NCBI RefSeq assembly: GCF_000430725.1 | Contig: NZ_AUMO01000031.1 | Span: 62,001 to 126,000 of the forward strand | Source: Azohydromonas australica DSM 1124 | GTDB lineage: Bacteria; Pseudomonadota; Gammaproteobacteria; Burkholderiales; Burkholderiaceae_C | DNA: 64,000 bases | Reading direction: 5' to 3' | Shown here: piece by piece, positions 1 to 12,054 of the stretch | Position numbering within the stretch: position 1 is the stretch's first letter | Layout: the number at the start of each line of letters is the position of its first letter | Notes under the pieces: model-generated | What the model was told of the DNA's origin: nothing | What the model saw: only the letters and a program-made list of their open reading frames with translations | The model's database searches: none | Translations under genes and position numbers: made by a program

Positions 1-1194
1 GGAGTACATGCGCCGTGCGCGCTCGACCAGGTTGTGCGCCTCGTCCACCAGCAGCGCGGTCTTCCAGCCCTGGGCGGTGCTCAGCCCGTGCAGCAGCGCG
101 GTGGTGTCGAACCAGTGGTTGTAGTCGCCGACGAACACGTCGGCCCAGGGCGCGAGTTCCAGGCCCAGGTAGTACGGGCACAGGCCGTGGCGGGCGGCCA
201 GCGCGCGCAGCGGCTCGCGCTCCCACGACGGCAGCGCCGGCGCCTCCAGCCGCGCCGCGGGCAGCCGGTCGAAGAAGCCCGCTGCCAGCGGACAGGAGCC
301 GCCGTGGCAGGCCTTGTCCGGGTGCTCGCAGCTCTTCTCGCGCGCCACCAGCTCCAGCACGCGCAGCGGGAACACCGGGGCGGATGCCGGCGGTGGCGAC
401 GCTGCGCGCAGCGTCCTGAGCGCCTCCAGCGCCAGGGCACGGCCCGAGGTCTTGGCGGTGAGGAAGCACACGCGGTCGATGCCCTGCGCCGGCAGCGCCT
501 TGAGCAGCGGGAACAGCGTGCCCACCGTCTTGCCGATGCCCGTGGGCGCCTGCGCCAGCAGGCAGCGGGCGTCGCGCGCGGCGCGGTACACGGCCTCGGC
601 GAGCTGGCGCTGTCCGGGGCGGAAGCCGGCATGTGGGAAAGGTAGCGCCCGCAGGGCCGCGTCGCGCGCGGCGCGGTGGGTCGCTTCCTGCCGTGCCCAG
701 TGCTCGAAGGCGGCGCAGGCCGAGCGCAGCTCGGCTTCCAGCGCCTCGGCGGTGCAGCGGCGGGTGAAGACGGTTTCCTGCCGGCTGCCCAGCTCCAGGT
801 AGACCAGCGCCAGCTCCACGTCGGCGCAGCCCTGTTCGCGGCACAGCAGCGCGCCGTAGATCATGAGCTGCGCCCAGTGCAGCGCGCGCACGCCGGGCGG
901 CTGGCGCTCCAGCCGGCCGCGGTAGGTCTTGACTTCCTCCAGCCGGTGCAGCGCGGGGTCGTAGCCGTCGGCACGGCCGCGCACGCGCAGATCGCCCACG
1001 TCGGCCTGCAGCGGCAGCTCGCGCCGGTAGCCCGGGCCGCGGCGCGAAGCTACCAGCGCGTGGCCCTCGATGCCCTCCTGCGCCGTGGGGCCGCCGCTCA
1101 GGCGCTGGTCCAGATCGCCGCGGCGCAGCCCGAACTCGCACAGCGCGCGCACGGCGACGGTGTAGAGCGGCTGATCGGCGGACTGTGCGGACAT
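1..1194 (-). CDS. PD-(D/E)XK nuclease fused to Rad3/XPD-type Fe-S DNA helicase (3' end cut by window edge)
   Basis: Only the first 398 codons are visible; the gene runs off the left edge. The N-terminal part looks like a RecB/Cas4-type nuclease module, with an aspartate at residue 76 and the E-V-K triplet at 87-89 that marks PD-(D/E)XK active sites. A superfamily 2 helicase follows: Walker A APTGIGKT (Lys 222), four cysteines at 289, 296, 301 and 339 spaced like the Rad3/XPD/DinG 4Fe-4S cluster, and a DEAH box at 384-387. The family unwinds DNA 5' to 3' and is linked to repair of structured DNA; the nuclease fusion suggests coupled unwinding and cleavage. The ATG at 1194 is the first start in frame with the nuclease domain. 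It diverges from the AraC-type gene. The exact substrate is unknown. Confidence 0.85.
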   Translation of the reverse strand, partial: MSAQSADQPLYTVAVRALCEFGLRRGDLDQRLSGGPTAQEGIEGHALVASRRGPGYRRELPLQADVGDLRVRGRADGYDPALHRLEEVKTYRGRLERQPPGVRALHWAQLMIYGALLCREQGCADVELALVYLELGSRQETVFTRRCTAEALEAELRSACAAFEHWARQEATHRAARDAALRALPFPHAGFRPGQRQLAEAVYRAARDARCLLAQAPTGIGKTVGTLFPLLKALPAQGIDRVCFLTAKTSGRALALEALRTLRAASPPPASAPVFPLRVLELVAREKSCEHPDKACHGGSCPLAAGFFDRLPAARLEAPALPSWEREPLRALAARHGLCPYYLGLELAPWADVFVGDYNHWFDTTALLHGLSTAQGWKTALLVDEAHNLVERARRMYS

Positions 1195-1363
1195 ACAGGC
1201 TGGATTGTCGCGCGGGGGTGGGAAGGCGCTGGCCCGTGGGGCCGGCCCGCTGGGGTGTCCGACCAATAAGCCCCCTGCCGTCCTCTGCAGAACCACGAAG
1301 CACAATCCCCCTCCGCGCCGAGCCCCGGGCTCCCCCTTCCGCCCACCGCTGCCGCCCCGCGCC

Positions 1364-2056
1364 ATGGACCTCCACCGCCCGCTCCTGCACGAACCCCAGG
1401 CCTCGCTTCGCCGCTACACCGGCGAGTACCCGGCGCACGCGCACGAGCATGCGCAGGTGCTGGTGGGGCTGCAGGGCTGCCTGCAGCTGGAGCTGGACGG
1501 GCATGCCGCCTTCGTCGACGCGGCCAGCGCGCTGATCGTCCCGGCCGGCGTCTCGCACGCCTTCCTGGCCGAGCTGCCGGCGCGCATGCTGGTGCTCGAC
1601 GCCCCGCCCGGCATCGGCGCGCTGCAGCGCATCCGCCGCTTCACGCCACCGCCGGCCTGGAAAGCCCAGCCGGCCGAGGCGCTGGACGCCCCCGCGCTGC
1701 TGGCCGCCCTGGGCGACACCCCCACGCTGCTGGCGCGCCGTCGCCTGGACCTGGCGGCGCTGGAAGCCGCGGTCGCCGCGGCCCCGGCCGCCGACTGGTC
1801 CACGCCGAGGCTGGCCGCCCTGTGCTGCCTGAGCCCGCAGCGCTTCCACGCCCGCTTCGCCGAGCTCACCGGCCAGCCGCCTGCGGCCTGGGTGCGCGCG
1901 CGCCGGCTGGACGCCGCCGAGCGGCTGCTGCGCGCCGGGCTGTCGCTGGAGGCCGCGGCACTGCAGGTAGGCTACGCGACGGCCAGCGCCCTGGCCTTCG
2001 CACTGCGGCGCGAGCGCGGCACCGGCGCCCGGGCGCTGCGCAGGCCCGGCCGCTGA
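1364..2056 (+). CDS. AraC-family transcriptional regulator
   Basis: A 230-residue protein with an N-terminal cupin-like sensor half (His-rich strand YPAHAHEHAQVLVG near residues 24-37, then LIVPAGVSHAF) and a C-terminal pair of helix-turn-helix segments, ending in the typical AraC second-helix pattern (AALQVGYATASALAFALRRERG). Such regulators bind a small ligand with the N-terminal half. The ATG at 1364 was chosen because the upstream in-frame extension is low-complexity and not conserved-looking. It lies 73 bases upstream of a co-directional DMT exporter, a common pairing in which the regulator controls the transporter. The ligand cannot be read from the sequence. Confidence 0.85.
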   Translation: MDLHRPLLHEPQASLRRYTGEYPAHAHEHAQVLVGLQGCLQLELDGHAAFVDAASALIVPAGVSHAFLAELPARMLVLDAPPGIGALQRIRRFTPPPAWKAQPAEALDAPALLAALGDTPTLLARRRLDLAALEAAVAAAPAADWSTPRLAALCCLSPQRFHARFAELTGQPPAAWVRARRLDAAERLLRAGLSLEAAALQVGYATASALAFALRRERGTGARALRRPGR

Positions 2057-2129
2057 GCGGCGCGGGTTCAGGCGCAGGACGCGAGTTTCTCGACAGTTGC
2101 CCGTGCCGCCGCGCCGCATCCTGCGCGGC

Positions 2130-3104
2130 ATGAACACCGATCCCAAAACCGGCGTCGCCCTGGTGCTGGCGGCTGCCACCCTCTGGGGCACCACGGGCAC
2201 CGCGCAGTCCTTCGCCACCGGGGCGCTGAGCCCGCTGTGGTTCGGCGCGCTGCGGCTGCTGGTGGCCGCCGCCTTCTTTGCCGCTGTTTTCAGCTGGCAG
2301 CGCCGCCAGGCCCGGCCGGACCAAGTCTCTGCCGATGGCGCCGCGATGCCCTGGCTCGCGCTGCTGGGCGCGGGGCTGAGCATGGCGGCCTACAACCTCG
2401 CGTTCTTCGCCGGCGTGCGCGGCGCCGGGGTGGCGGTGGGCACGGCCATCGCGTTGGGCAGCGGGCCGGTGTGGGCGGGCATCCTGCAGTCGCTGCTGGC
2501 GCGCCGGGTGCCGGCCGCGGCCTGGTGGCTGGGCACCGCGCTGGCCGTGGGCGGCGGGACGCTGATGACGCTGGCCGGCGGCGGCGCGTCGGCCGGCATC
2601 GCGGCGGGCGGCATCGCGCTTTGCCTGCTCGCCGGGCTGTCCTACGCTGTCTACACGCTGCTGAGCCAGCGGCTGCTGCGCGTGATGGCACCTTCGGCCG
2701 TGACGCTGCACGCCTTCGCCGTGGCCGCGGCGCTGGCGCTGCCTGCCGCATGGTGGGAGTCCGGCGCGCCCTCGGCGCGCGGCACCGACGTGCTGGCCGT
2801 TCTCTACGTGGGCGTGGCCACGGCCGGCGTGGCCTACCTGCTGTTCAGCCACGGGCTGCGCCACGTGTCCGCGGCGTCCGCGGTGACGCTGGCGCTGGGC
2901 GAGCCGGTGGTGGCCTTCGTCCTGGCCGTCACCGTGGTGGGTGAGCGGCCCTCGGCCTGGGCCTTCCTGGGCCTGCTGCTGGTGGTGGCCGGGGTGCTGG
3001 CCGTGGTGCGCGGCGAGCTGGCCGGCGCGTCACGCCAGCCCGGCCCGGAAAAGGGCGGCGCCGCTGGGGCAAGCTCCGGGTCCCTGACCACCGCCGGCCA
3101 GTGA
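2130..3104 (+). CDS. DMT-superfamily (EamA) drug/metabolite exporter
   Basis: A 324-residue inner-membrane protein made of two EamA repeats and about ten hydrophobic segments. The N-terminal signature (residues 9-22, LVLAAATLWGTTGT) and the second-repeat ending with GEPVVAF and a final membrane helix before a polar tail are characteristic. The family exports small metabolites such as amino acids or toxic intermediates. The ATG at 2130 starts right before the first membrane segment; an earlier in-frame start would add only a short Arg/Pro-rich stretch. It follows the AraC-type regulator and is probably controlled by it. The substrate is unknown. Confidence 0.9.
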   Translation: MNTDPKTGVALVLAAATLWGTTGTAQSFATGALSPLWFGALRLLVAAAFFAAVFSWQRRQARPDQVSADGAAMPWLALLGAGLSMAAYNLAFFAGVRGAGVAVGTAIALGSGPVWAGILQSLLARRVPAAAWWLGTALAVGGGTLMTLAGGGASAGIAAGGIALCLLAGLSYAVYTLLSQRLLRVMAPSAVTLHAFAVAAALALPAAWWESGAPSARGTDVLAVLYVGVATAGVAYLLFSHGLRHVSAASAVTLALGEPVVAFVLAVTVVGERPSAWAFLGLLLVVAGVLAVVRGELAGASRQPGPEKGGAAGASSGSLTTAGQ

Positions 3105-3145
3105 CCCCCGGGCGTCGCGCGGCCGGCCCCACCTGGAGCATCGCC

Positions 3146-3568
3146 ATGGACGACCCCTTCGACCTCCAGCGCTTCGTTGCCGCGCAGGATCCGGTTCTGC
3201 CGCAGGTGCGCGCCGAGCTGGCCGCCGGCGACAAGCGCAGCCACTGGATGTGGTTCGTGTTCCCGCAGCTCAAGGCGCTGGGCCGCAGCAGCACCGCGCT
3301 GCACTACGGCCTGGCCTCGCGCGAGGAGGCGCTGGCCTACTGGCGCCACCCGCAGCTCGGCCCGCGCCTGCGCGAGTGCACGGCGCTGGTGCTGGGCGTG
3401 CCCGCATCGCGCAGCGCGCACGACGTCTTCCACTCGCCCGACGACCTGAAATTCCGCTCCTGCATGACGCTGTTCGCACAGGTGGCGCCCGAGGAGGCAC
3501 TGTTCGGCCAGGCGCTGCAGCGCTTCTTCGGCGGACCCGACCCGCGCACGCTGGAACTGCTGCGCTGA
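3146..3568 (+). CDS. DUF1810 family protein
   Basis: A 140-residue soluble protein that carries the DUF1810 signature: DPFDLQRFVAAQ at the N-terminus, then SHWMWFVFPQLKALG and a C-terminal DDLKFRSCMTLF block followed by FFGGPDPRTLELL. The family is widespread in bacteria and has no settled biochemical role. The ATG at 3146 precedes the conserved start; the in-frame upstream extension overlaps the exporter stop and looks non-coding. It is separated by about 40 bases from the exporter and may be co-transcribed. Confidence 0.85.
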   Translation: MDDPFDLQRFVAAQDPVLPQVRAELAAGDKRSHWMWFVFPQLKALGRSSTALHYGLASREEALAYWRHPQLGPRLRECTALVLGVPASRSAHDVFHSPDDLKFRSCMTLFAQVAPEEALFGQALQRFFGGPDPRTLELLR

Positions 3569-3764
3569 CGCACCGCCGCTTCTCGCTGCCCCGAGAGGCC
3601 GGCCGACATTCCGATTGACCGGAATCCGGCGCTGCGGTCACATTTGGGCACAATCCTAAGCTGCGAGAAAGGGCATCCGTCCGAAATCCCGCCGGACCTG
3701 CGCGTCGGTCCGGGGGCGGCAATGCGCCGAAAGCAGTGCATCAACCACAACGAAGCCGTGACGC

Positions 3765-6977
<3,213 letters not shown>

Positions 6978-7005
6978 GGACCCCGGGGTGCGGTCCAGCC
7001 CCGTC

Positions 7006-7647
7006 TCAGCCCGCCTGCGTGTCCTCTTCCGCGATGCGCCGCAGCGCCTGCTCGAAGGCCTCGGGCGGCTGCGCGCCCTGGATCAGGTAGCGGTCGTTGA
7101 CGATCACCGAGGGCACGGACTGGATGCCCATCTCCTGCCAGTGGCGCTCCTGCGCGCGCACCTCTTCGGCGTAGCGCCCTTGCTCCAGCACCTGCCGCGC
7201 CGTGTCCGCGTCCAGGCCCGCCTCGCGCGCCGCGTCCAGCAGCACCGCGGGGTCGGAGGGGTTCCGGTCGTCGGCCTGGTAGGCCTTGAGCAGCGCGCGC
7301 TTGAGCTCGACCTGGCGTCCCTGCTCGCCGGCCCAGTGCAGCAGGCGGTGGGCGTCGAAGGTGTTCCAGATGCGGGTGCGCGGGCCGAAGCTGAAGCCGA
7401 CCTCCGCGCCGCGCTGGCGCAGGTGGGCGCGCGACTCCTCCAGCTGCGCCGGCGTGCGGCCGTACTTGCGCGCGAGGTGCTCGGTGCTGTCCTCGCCCTC
7501 CGGGCCCATCGCGGGGTTGAGCTCGAAGGGCTGCAGGCGCAGCTCCACGGCCTGGTCGGGCAGGCGGCGCAGTGCCTCCTGCAGCGAGTACAGGCCGACG
7601 GCGCACCAGGGGCAGGCGACGTCGGAGACGAAGTCGATCTTCAGCAT
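7006..7647 (-). CDS. DsbA/FrnE-family thioredoxin-fold oxidoreductase
   Basis: A 213-residue cytoplasmic protein of the DsbA/FrnE (2-hydroxychromene-2-carboxylate isomerase-like) fold. It has a CPWC active-site pair at residues 12-15 (VACPWCAVG), the helical insert typical of FrnE (RIWNTFDAHRLLHWA) and the cis-Pro loop QSVPSVIVNDRYLIQGAQ. There is no signal peptide, so a role in cytoplasmic thiol redox or polyketide-like isomerisation is more likely than periplasmic disulfide formation. Its ATG at 7647 lies inside the last codons of the upstream RlmN-like gene (7-base overlap), so the two are translationally coupled. It converges on the MASE3 kinase gene. Confidence 0.85.
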   Translation of the reverse strand: MLKIDFVSDVACPWCAVGLYSLQEALRRLPDQAVELRLQPFELNPAMGPEGEDSTEHLARKYGRTPAQLEESRAHLRQRGAEVGFSFGPRTRIWNTFDAHRLLHWAGEQGRQVELKRALLKAYQADDRNPSDPAVLLDAAREAGLDADTARQVLEQGRYAEEVRAQERHWQEMGIQSVPSVIVNDRYLIQGAQPPEAFEQALRRIAEEDTQAG

Positions 7648-8741
7648 GCGGATTCCTGTGGGGTGTTCGTGGCCGCCGTGGCGGCCGGGGCGGGGAGGTC
7701 TTGCGCGGGGCGGCGCCGGTGCACGGCCACGGCGGTCTCGCCGCCCAGGGCGCGGGCGCGGAGCTGGCCGCAGCCGCCGTCCACGTCCTGCCCGGCGGAG
7801 TTGCGCAGCCGGGTGAGGATGCCGCGGCGGTTGAGCCAGCGCGCCATCTCGGCGGCGCGCTCGCCGTCCGGGCGCCGGTACGGCAGCTCGGCCACGCTGT
7901 TGTAGGGGATGAGATTCATCATCGCGTACTTGCCCTTGAGCAGCCGCTCGATGCCGGCCAGCTCCGCGTCGCTGTCGTTGACGCCCTCGATCAGCGTCCA
8001 CTGGAACTGCACCGGGTAGCCGGTGAGGCGCGCGTAGCGCTCGGCGGCTTCCACCAGCGCATCGGGCGCGATGCGCGGGGCGCGCGGCAGCAGCCGCTCG
8101 CGCAGCTCGGCGTCGGTGGTGTGCAGCGACAGCGCCAGCGCCGGCTTCACGTCCAGGGTGGGCAGCCGCTCGAAGGCGCGCTCGTCGCCCACCGTCGAAA
8201 ACACCAGCTCCTTGTGGCCGATGCCGCCGGCCGTGCCCAGCAGCTGGATCGCTTCGAGCACGTTGTCCAGGTTGTGCGACGGCTCGCCCATGCCCATGAA
8301 CACCACGCGCTTGACGTCGCGCTGCGCGCGCGCCAGGGCCACCTGGGCCACGATTTCCGCGCTGCCGACCTGGCGCAGCAACCCGGAGCGGCCGGTCATG
8401 CAGAACACGCAGCCCACGGCGCAGCCGACCTGGGTGCTCACGCACACGCCGCCGCGCGGCAGCAGCACGCTCTCCACGGCCTGGCCGTCGTTGAGGTCCA
8501 CCAGCAGCCGCACGGAGCCGTCGGCGCCCGGGTGCGCGGAGCGCAGCCGCGCCAGCGCGGCGATCTCGGCCTGCAGCCCGGGCAGGGCGGCGCGGACCTC
8601 GGCCGGCAGCCAGTGCTCCGGGCGGCGCACGGTGGTGGTGTCCAGCGGCAGCGCGCGCGTCCACAGGCGCAGCAGGTGCTGCTCGTGCACGGGCCGCGCG
8701 CCCAGGGCGCGCAGGCGCTGGCGGAGGGTTTCGACTTGCAT
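7641..8741 (-). CDS. RlmN/Cfr-like radical SAM RNA methyltransferase
   Basis: A 366-residue radical SAM enzyme. The CxxxCxxC cluster motif is present (GCAVGCVFCMTG), with the SAM-binding GMGEP segment and the two methyl-shuttling cysteines known from RlmN: one at CVSTQ/GCAVG and one in the C-terminal GGCGQL. The family puts a methyl group on C2 of A2503 in 23S rRNA and of some tRNAs; Cfr paralogues target C8. A housekeeping RlmN is expected elsewhere, so this may be a paralogue. The C-terminus has an extra Ala/Pro-rich tail. The ATG at 8741 is preferred over one seven codons upstream. The gene overlaps the downstream FrnE-like gene by 7 bases. Confidence 0.85.
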   Translation of the reverse strand: MQVETLRQRLRALGARPVHEQHLLRLWTRALPLDTTTVRRPEHWLPAEVRAALPGLQAEIAALARLRSAHPGADGSVRLLVDLNDGQAVESVLLPRGGVCVSTQVGCAVGCVFCMTGRSGLLRQVGSAEIVAQVALARAQRDVKRVVFMGMGEPSHNLDNVLEAIQLLGTAGGIGHKELVFSTVGDERAFERLPTLDVKPALALSLHTTDAELRERLLPRAPRIAPDALVEAAERYARLTGYPVQFQWTLIEGVNDSDAELAGIERLLKGKYAMMNLIPYNSVAELPYRRPDGERAAEMARWLNRRGILTRLRNSAGQDVDGGCGQLRARALGGETAVAVHRRRPAQDLPAPAATAATNTPQESAC

Positions 8742-8907
8742 GGGGTGAACTGCGGAAGGCAACCGGGAAGCCCGGCGGCGGGCCGGGGAGGCGGGAGTGT
8801 AGGCAGATCACGTGACACGGGCGGCGACCGCGGCTTCGCCGAGCCTGGATTGCATACGAACCGTTAACTTTTTGAGAACTCTGAGGTCGTCAGATGACTT
8901 CACCGCC

Positions 8908-9363
8908 ATGCCCTGCGCTAGCCTGCGCCCCGGCAGTTGCTTCGCTTGCTTAACTTTTTCCGAGCCTCTCTTGCGTCAGATCTTCTACATCAGCCGCAGC
9001 CTGATCGAGCCGGCGGACATTCGCACGCTGTACGAGCACTCGCGGCGCCACAACGGGCAGGCCGACATCACCGGGGTGCTGATGTTCACCGGCGGCTGCT
9101 TCGCGCAGCTGATCGAAGGCCCGGCGCCGGCGCTGCAGGCGCTGATGGAGCGCATCCAGGCCGATCCCCGCCACGGCCAGGTGCGGCGGTTGCTGGACCG
9201 CGACGTGACCGCGCGCCGCTTTGCGGACTGGCACATGGAACTGTTCGAAATGCCCGGCGCCGACGACCTGGTCGACGATCTGCTGCAAACCACCTCGGTG
9301 TCGCCGCAGCGCGCGCAGCGCGTGCTGGAGCTGATGCTGGCGGAGCTGCCGCTGCGCTGCTGA
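8908..9363 (+). CDS. BLUF-domain blue-light sensor
   Basis: A short stand-alone BLUF protein. The flavin-binding residues known from AppA-type BLUF domains are present: Tyr in QIFYISRS, Asn in RRHNGQADITG, Gln in FAQLIEG, and the Trp/Met pair in FADWHMEL. BLUF domains bind FAD and signal blue light through hydrogen-bond rearrangement. About 35 C-terminal residues form a helical cap and no output domain is fused, so signalling must be by protein contact. The start is uncertain: ATG at 8908 gives 151 residues, but a TTG at 8971 sits immediately before the domain and would leave an AT-rich repeated promoter-like stretch untranslated. It converges on an atypical response-regulator gene. Confidence 0.85.
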   Translation: MPCASLRPGSCFACLTFSEPLLRQIFYISRSLIEPADIRTLYEHSRRHNGQADITGVLMFTGGCFAQLIEGPAPALQALMERIQADPRHGQVRRLLDRDVTARRFADWHMELFEMPGADDLVDDLLQTTSVSPQRAQRVLELMLAELPLRC

Positions 9364-9379
9364 GTCCGCCGCCGCGCGC

Positions 9380-10063
9380 TCAGGCCTGCTGCAGCCGGGC
9401 CCGGAACTCGTAGCCCACCCGCGCCACCGCCTGCAGCGGCGACAGCAGCCTGCCGTTCTTCTCGATGCGCTTGCGCAGCCGGTACACGGTGGCGTGCAGC
9501 GCGTTGTCCATGCCCGCGCCGTCGGGCCCCCACAGCCGCTGCAGCAGCAGCTCGCGCGGTACGCGCTGGTCGGGCGCGTCGGCGAAGGCCTGCAGGATCA
9601 CCGCGTCGCTGTCGGTCAGCGCGATCTCGGTGCCGTCCGGGGCCACCAGCTTCAGCTGCTGCCGGTCCAGCGTCCAGTGGCCGGTGGCCGCCTGCGCCTG
9701 ACCGCGGCGCCGCTCGACCGCTGCCAGCGCCGCCGCCACGTGCTCCAGCGGAGCATCCAGGCCCAGCACCATGTCGGCTCCGGACTGCAGCCCGGGCACG
9801 AAGTCCTGCAGGGGCTCGGCGCTGAGCAGCAGCACCGCGGCATCGCTGCGCCGGCGCACCAGCCGCAGCAGGTCGAGCCCCGACACGCCGCGCTGGCGCG
9901 ACTCCACCACGTAAGCGCCAAACCGGTGGGCAAGACCCGAGAGCAGGAAGTCGTCGCTGTCCTCGAAGTGCCGCACCGGCCACTCGCCTACCCGCACAGC
10001 CGTGCCGTGCAGGCCGACCCAGGCCAGGGCGCTCTCCGGTGCTGGGGTATTGGGGTTGTCCAC
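9380..10063 (-). CDS. OmpR/PhoB-type transcriptional regulator with non-canonical receiver
   Basis: A 227-residue protein. Residues ~15-125 look like a receiver domain, but the phospho-acceptor site is Glu 54 (VVESRQRGVSGLDLL) instead of Asp, and the usual C-terminal Lys-Pro is missing (ADMVLGLDAP). Residues ~130-222 form a winged-helix DNA-binding domain (LTDSDAVILQAF, DNALHATVYRLRKRIEKNG, RVGYEFRARL). Glu at this site often mimics phosphorylation, so the protein may be constitutively active or controlled by a partner. It starts at a GTG (10063). No cognate kinase is adjacent. The convergent BLUF gene ends 16 bases away, a possible functional pair, but this is inference. Confidence 0.8.
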   Translation of the reverse strand: MDNPNTPAPESALAWVGLHGTAVRVGEWPVRHFEDSDDFLLSGLAHRFGAYVVESRQRGVSGLDLLRLVRRRSDAAVLLLSAEPLQDFVPGLQSGADMVLGLDAPLEHVAAALAAVERRRGQAQAATGHWTLDRQQLKLVAPDGTEIALTDSDAVILQAFADAPDQRVPRELLLQRLWGPDGAGMDNALHATVYRLRKRIEKNGRLLSPLQAVARVGYEFRARLQQA

Positions 10064-10166
10064 GGCGCTGAATGTTACGCGCCTCCGGGCGGCGTAAGTC
10101 CAACGTCACCATGAATCTGAAATGACGAGGTTTTCACAAACATGTCACGTTCAAAAGGAAACTTTC

Positions 10167-10178
10167 GTCAGAACTGAC
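10167..10178. promoter_or_regulatory. Short inverted repeat in the regulator/chemoreceptor intergenic gap
   Basis: GTCAG-AA-CTGAC is a perfect two-arm repeat in the 203-base gap between the divergent regulator (start 10063) and chemoreceptor (start 10267). The surrounding stretch is markedly AT-richer than the genes. It could be an operator for the adjacent winged-helix regulator. Nothing else in this gap is recognisable; no clear sigma-28 flagellar promoter was seen. Confidence 0.3.
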
Positions 10179-10266
10179 ACTACATTGAGACAAATCAGAC
10201 AACTTCATGCAGTTCGGTGGAGGGGGTTGCAACACCACCAGCTGCTTTAACGAGAGGGGCTACCCG

Positions 10267-12045
10267 ATGAAGCTGCAGGACATGACAGTCAAATCGAAGC
10301 TGGCGGCGGGCTTCTCGCTGCTGGCCTTGCTGGTCATTGCCGTGTGCGTGCTGTCGTTGCGCGTGCTCAGCCAGGAGCACGAGAGCTTCGAGCGCTACAC
10401 CGGCGAGGTGGCGGCGCGCCTGGCGCTGGCGAGGCAGGCGCAGGCGGCCGCGGACGCGCGGGCCATCAGCGCGCGCAACTTGGTGCTGGTGACGACGCCG
10501 GCCGACCGCGACGCCGAGAAGGCGGCCGTCATGAAAGCGCACGAGCGGGTGGACGCCGCGATGAGCCGGCTGCGCGGGATGCTGTCCGCGGCCTCCGAGC
10601 AGGAGCGCAGCCTGTTCCGGGAGATCGAGAGCGTCGAAACGCGCTACGGGCCGCTGGCGCTGAACATCGTGGGCCTGGCGCTCGAAGGGCAGCGCGAGCA
10701 GGCCATCGAGAAGATGAACGCCGAGTGCCGGCCGCTGCTGGCCGCGCTGGTCAAGAGCGTCACTGCCTACATCGACCACGGCAACGCGCTGGCCGCCGAG
10801 TCGGTGCGCGAGGCCGCCGCCACCTACGCGCTCAGCCGCAACCTGATGCTGGGCGCCTGCCTTGTGGCGGTGGTGCTGGCCGGTGGCCTGGCGCTGACGA
10901 TCACGCCCTCCATCACCCGGCAGCTCGGCGGCGAGCCTGGCGAGGCCGCCCGCGTGGCGCGCGAGATCGCCCAGGGCAACCTGGCCGTGGACCTGAACTG
11001 CCGCCCCGGCGACGACCGCAGCCTGATGGCCGCGATGAAGACCATGCGCGACAACCTGGAGCGCACGGTGGGCGAGGTGCGGCGCAACGCCGAAGGCGTG
11101 GCCACGGCCAGCGCGCAGATCGCGCAGGGCAACCAGGACCTGAGCCAACGCACCGAGCAGCAGGCCTCGGCGCTGCAGGAAACCGCCGCCTCGATGGACG
11201 AGCTCGGCAGCACGGTGCGCCACAACGCCGACAACGCCGGCCAGGCCGACCAGCTCGCGCAGGGCGCCTCGGCCGTGGCGGTCAAGGGCGGCGAGGTGGT
11301 GGCGCAGGTGGTGCAGACCATGCGCGGCATCGAGGACAGCTCCAAGAAGATCGCCGACATCATCGGCGTGATCGACAGCATCGCGTTCCAGACCAACATC
11401 CTGGCGCTCAATGCCGCGGTCGAGGCCGCGCGCGCCGGCGAGCAGGGCCGCGGCTTCGCCGTGGTGGCCGGCGAGGTGCGCACGCTGGCGCAGCGCAGCG
11501 CCGAGGCGGCCAAGGAGATCAAGGCGCTCATCACCGACAGCGTGCAGCGCGTGGGCGACGGCTCGGTGCTGGCCGACCAGGCCGGCCGGACCATGGCCGA
11601 GGTGGTGACGTCCATCCAGCGTGTCACGGACCTCATGGGCGAGATCAACAGCGCCAGCAGCGAGCAGAGCAAGGGTGTGGCGCAGGTGGGCGAGGCCGTG
11701 GCGCAGATGGACCAGGCCACGCAGCAGAACGCGGCGCTGGTGGAGGAAAGCGCGGCCGCGGCGGAAAGCCTGCGGCAGCAGGCGCAGCGCCTTGTGGAGG
11801 CGGTGTCGGTGTTCCGGCTGGCGACCTCGGGCTTCAGCCATTCGGCGATGGCCGAGGTGGCTGCTCCGGCCTTGGCTGAGACGTTGGCACCGGCGCGCGT
11901 GGCGGCAGCCAGACCGCAAGCGCTGCGCCGTGGCACCGAGGTCAAGCCGCGGGAGCCCAAGCGCGCGGCCGCCGTTCGGGCCGGGCGCCCGATGGCGCTG
12001 CAGGCCCAGGCGCCGTCGGGGTCGGACGACTGGACGAGCTTCTGA
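10267..12045 (+). CDS. Methyl-accepting chemotaxis protein with CheR-tether tail
   Basis: A 592-residue chemoreceptor. There is an N-terminal membrane helix (~13-33), a periplasmic four-helix-type ligand domain, a second helix near 195-216 ending in the HAMP region, and the cytoplasmic signalling hairpin with the strongly conserved tip ([21 protein letters not shown]) followed by [12 protein letters not shown]. The extreme C-terminus is DDWTSF, which fits the xWxxF pentapeptide used to dock CheR/CheB. The ATG at 10267 is preceded by a GAGAGG ribosome-binding site. The ligand is unknown. It converges on modC with a 9-base gap. Confidence 0.92.
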   Translation: MKLQDMTVKSKLAAGFSLLALLVIAVCVLSLRVLSQEHESFERYTGEVAARLALARQAQAAADARAISARNLVLVTTPADRDAEKAAVMKAHERVDAAMSRLRGMLSAASEQERSLFREIESVETRYGPLALNIVGLALEGQREQAIEKMNAECRPLLAALVKSVTAYIDHGNALAAESVREAAATYALSRNLMLGACLVAVVLAGGLALTITPSITRQLGGEPGEAARVAREIAQGNLAVDLNCRPGDDRSLMAAMKTMRDNLERTVGEVRRNAEGVATASAQIAQGNQDLSQRTEQQASALQETAASMDELGSTVRHNADNAGQADQLAQGASAVAVKGGEVVAQVVQTMRGIEDSSKKIADIIGVIDSIAFQTNILALNAAVEAARAGEQGRGFAVVAGEVRTLAQRSAEAAKEIKALITDSVQRVGDGSVLADQAGRTMAEVVTSIQRVTDLMGEINSASSEQSKGVAQVGEAVAQMDQATQQNAALVEESAAAAESLRQQAQRLVEAVSVFRLATSGFSHSAMAEVAAPALAETLAPARVAAARPQALRRGTEVKPREPKRAAAVRAGRPMALQAQAPSGSDDWTSF

Positions 12046-12054
12046 CCTGCGTCC

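Noticed and set aside
6978..6996. Stem GGACC-N9-GGTCC after the MASE3 kinase as a terminator
   Set aside because: The stem is only 5 bp with a long loop and no U-run; too weak to call.
7648..8811. Upstream extension of the FrnE-like frame
   Set aside because: It reads through the RlmN-like gene in the wrong frame and is low complexity.
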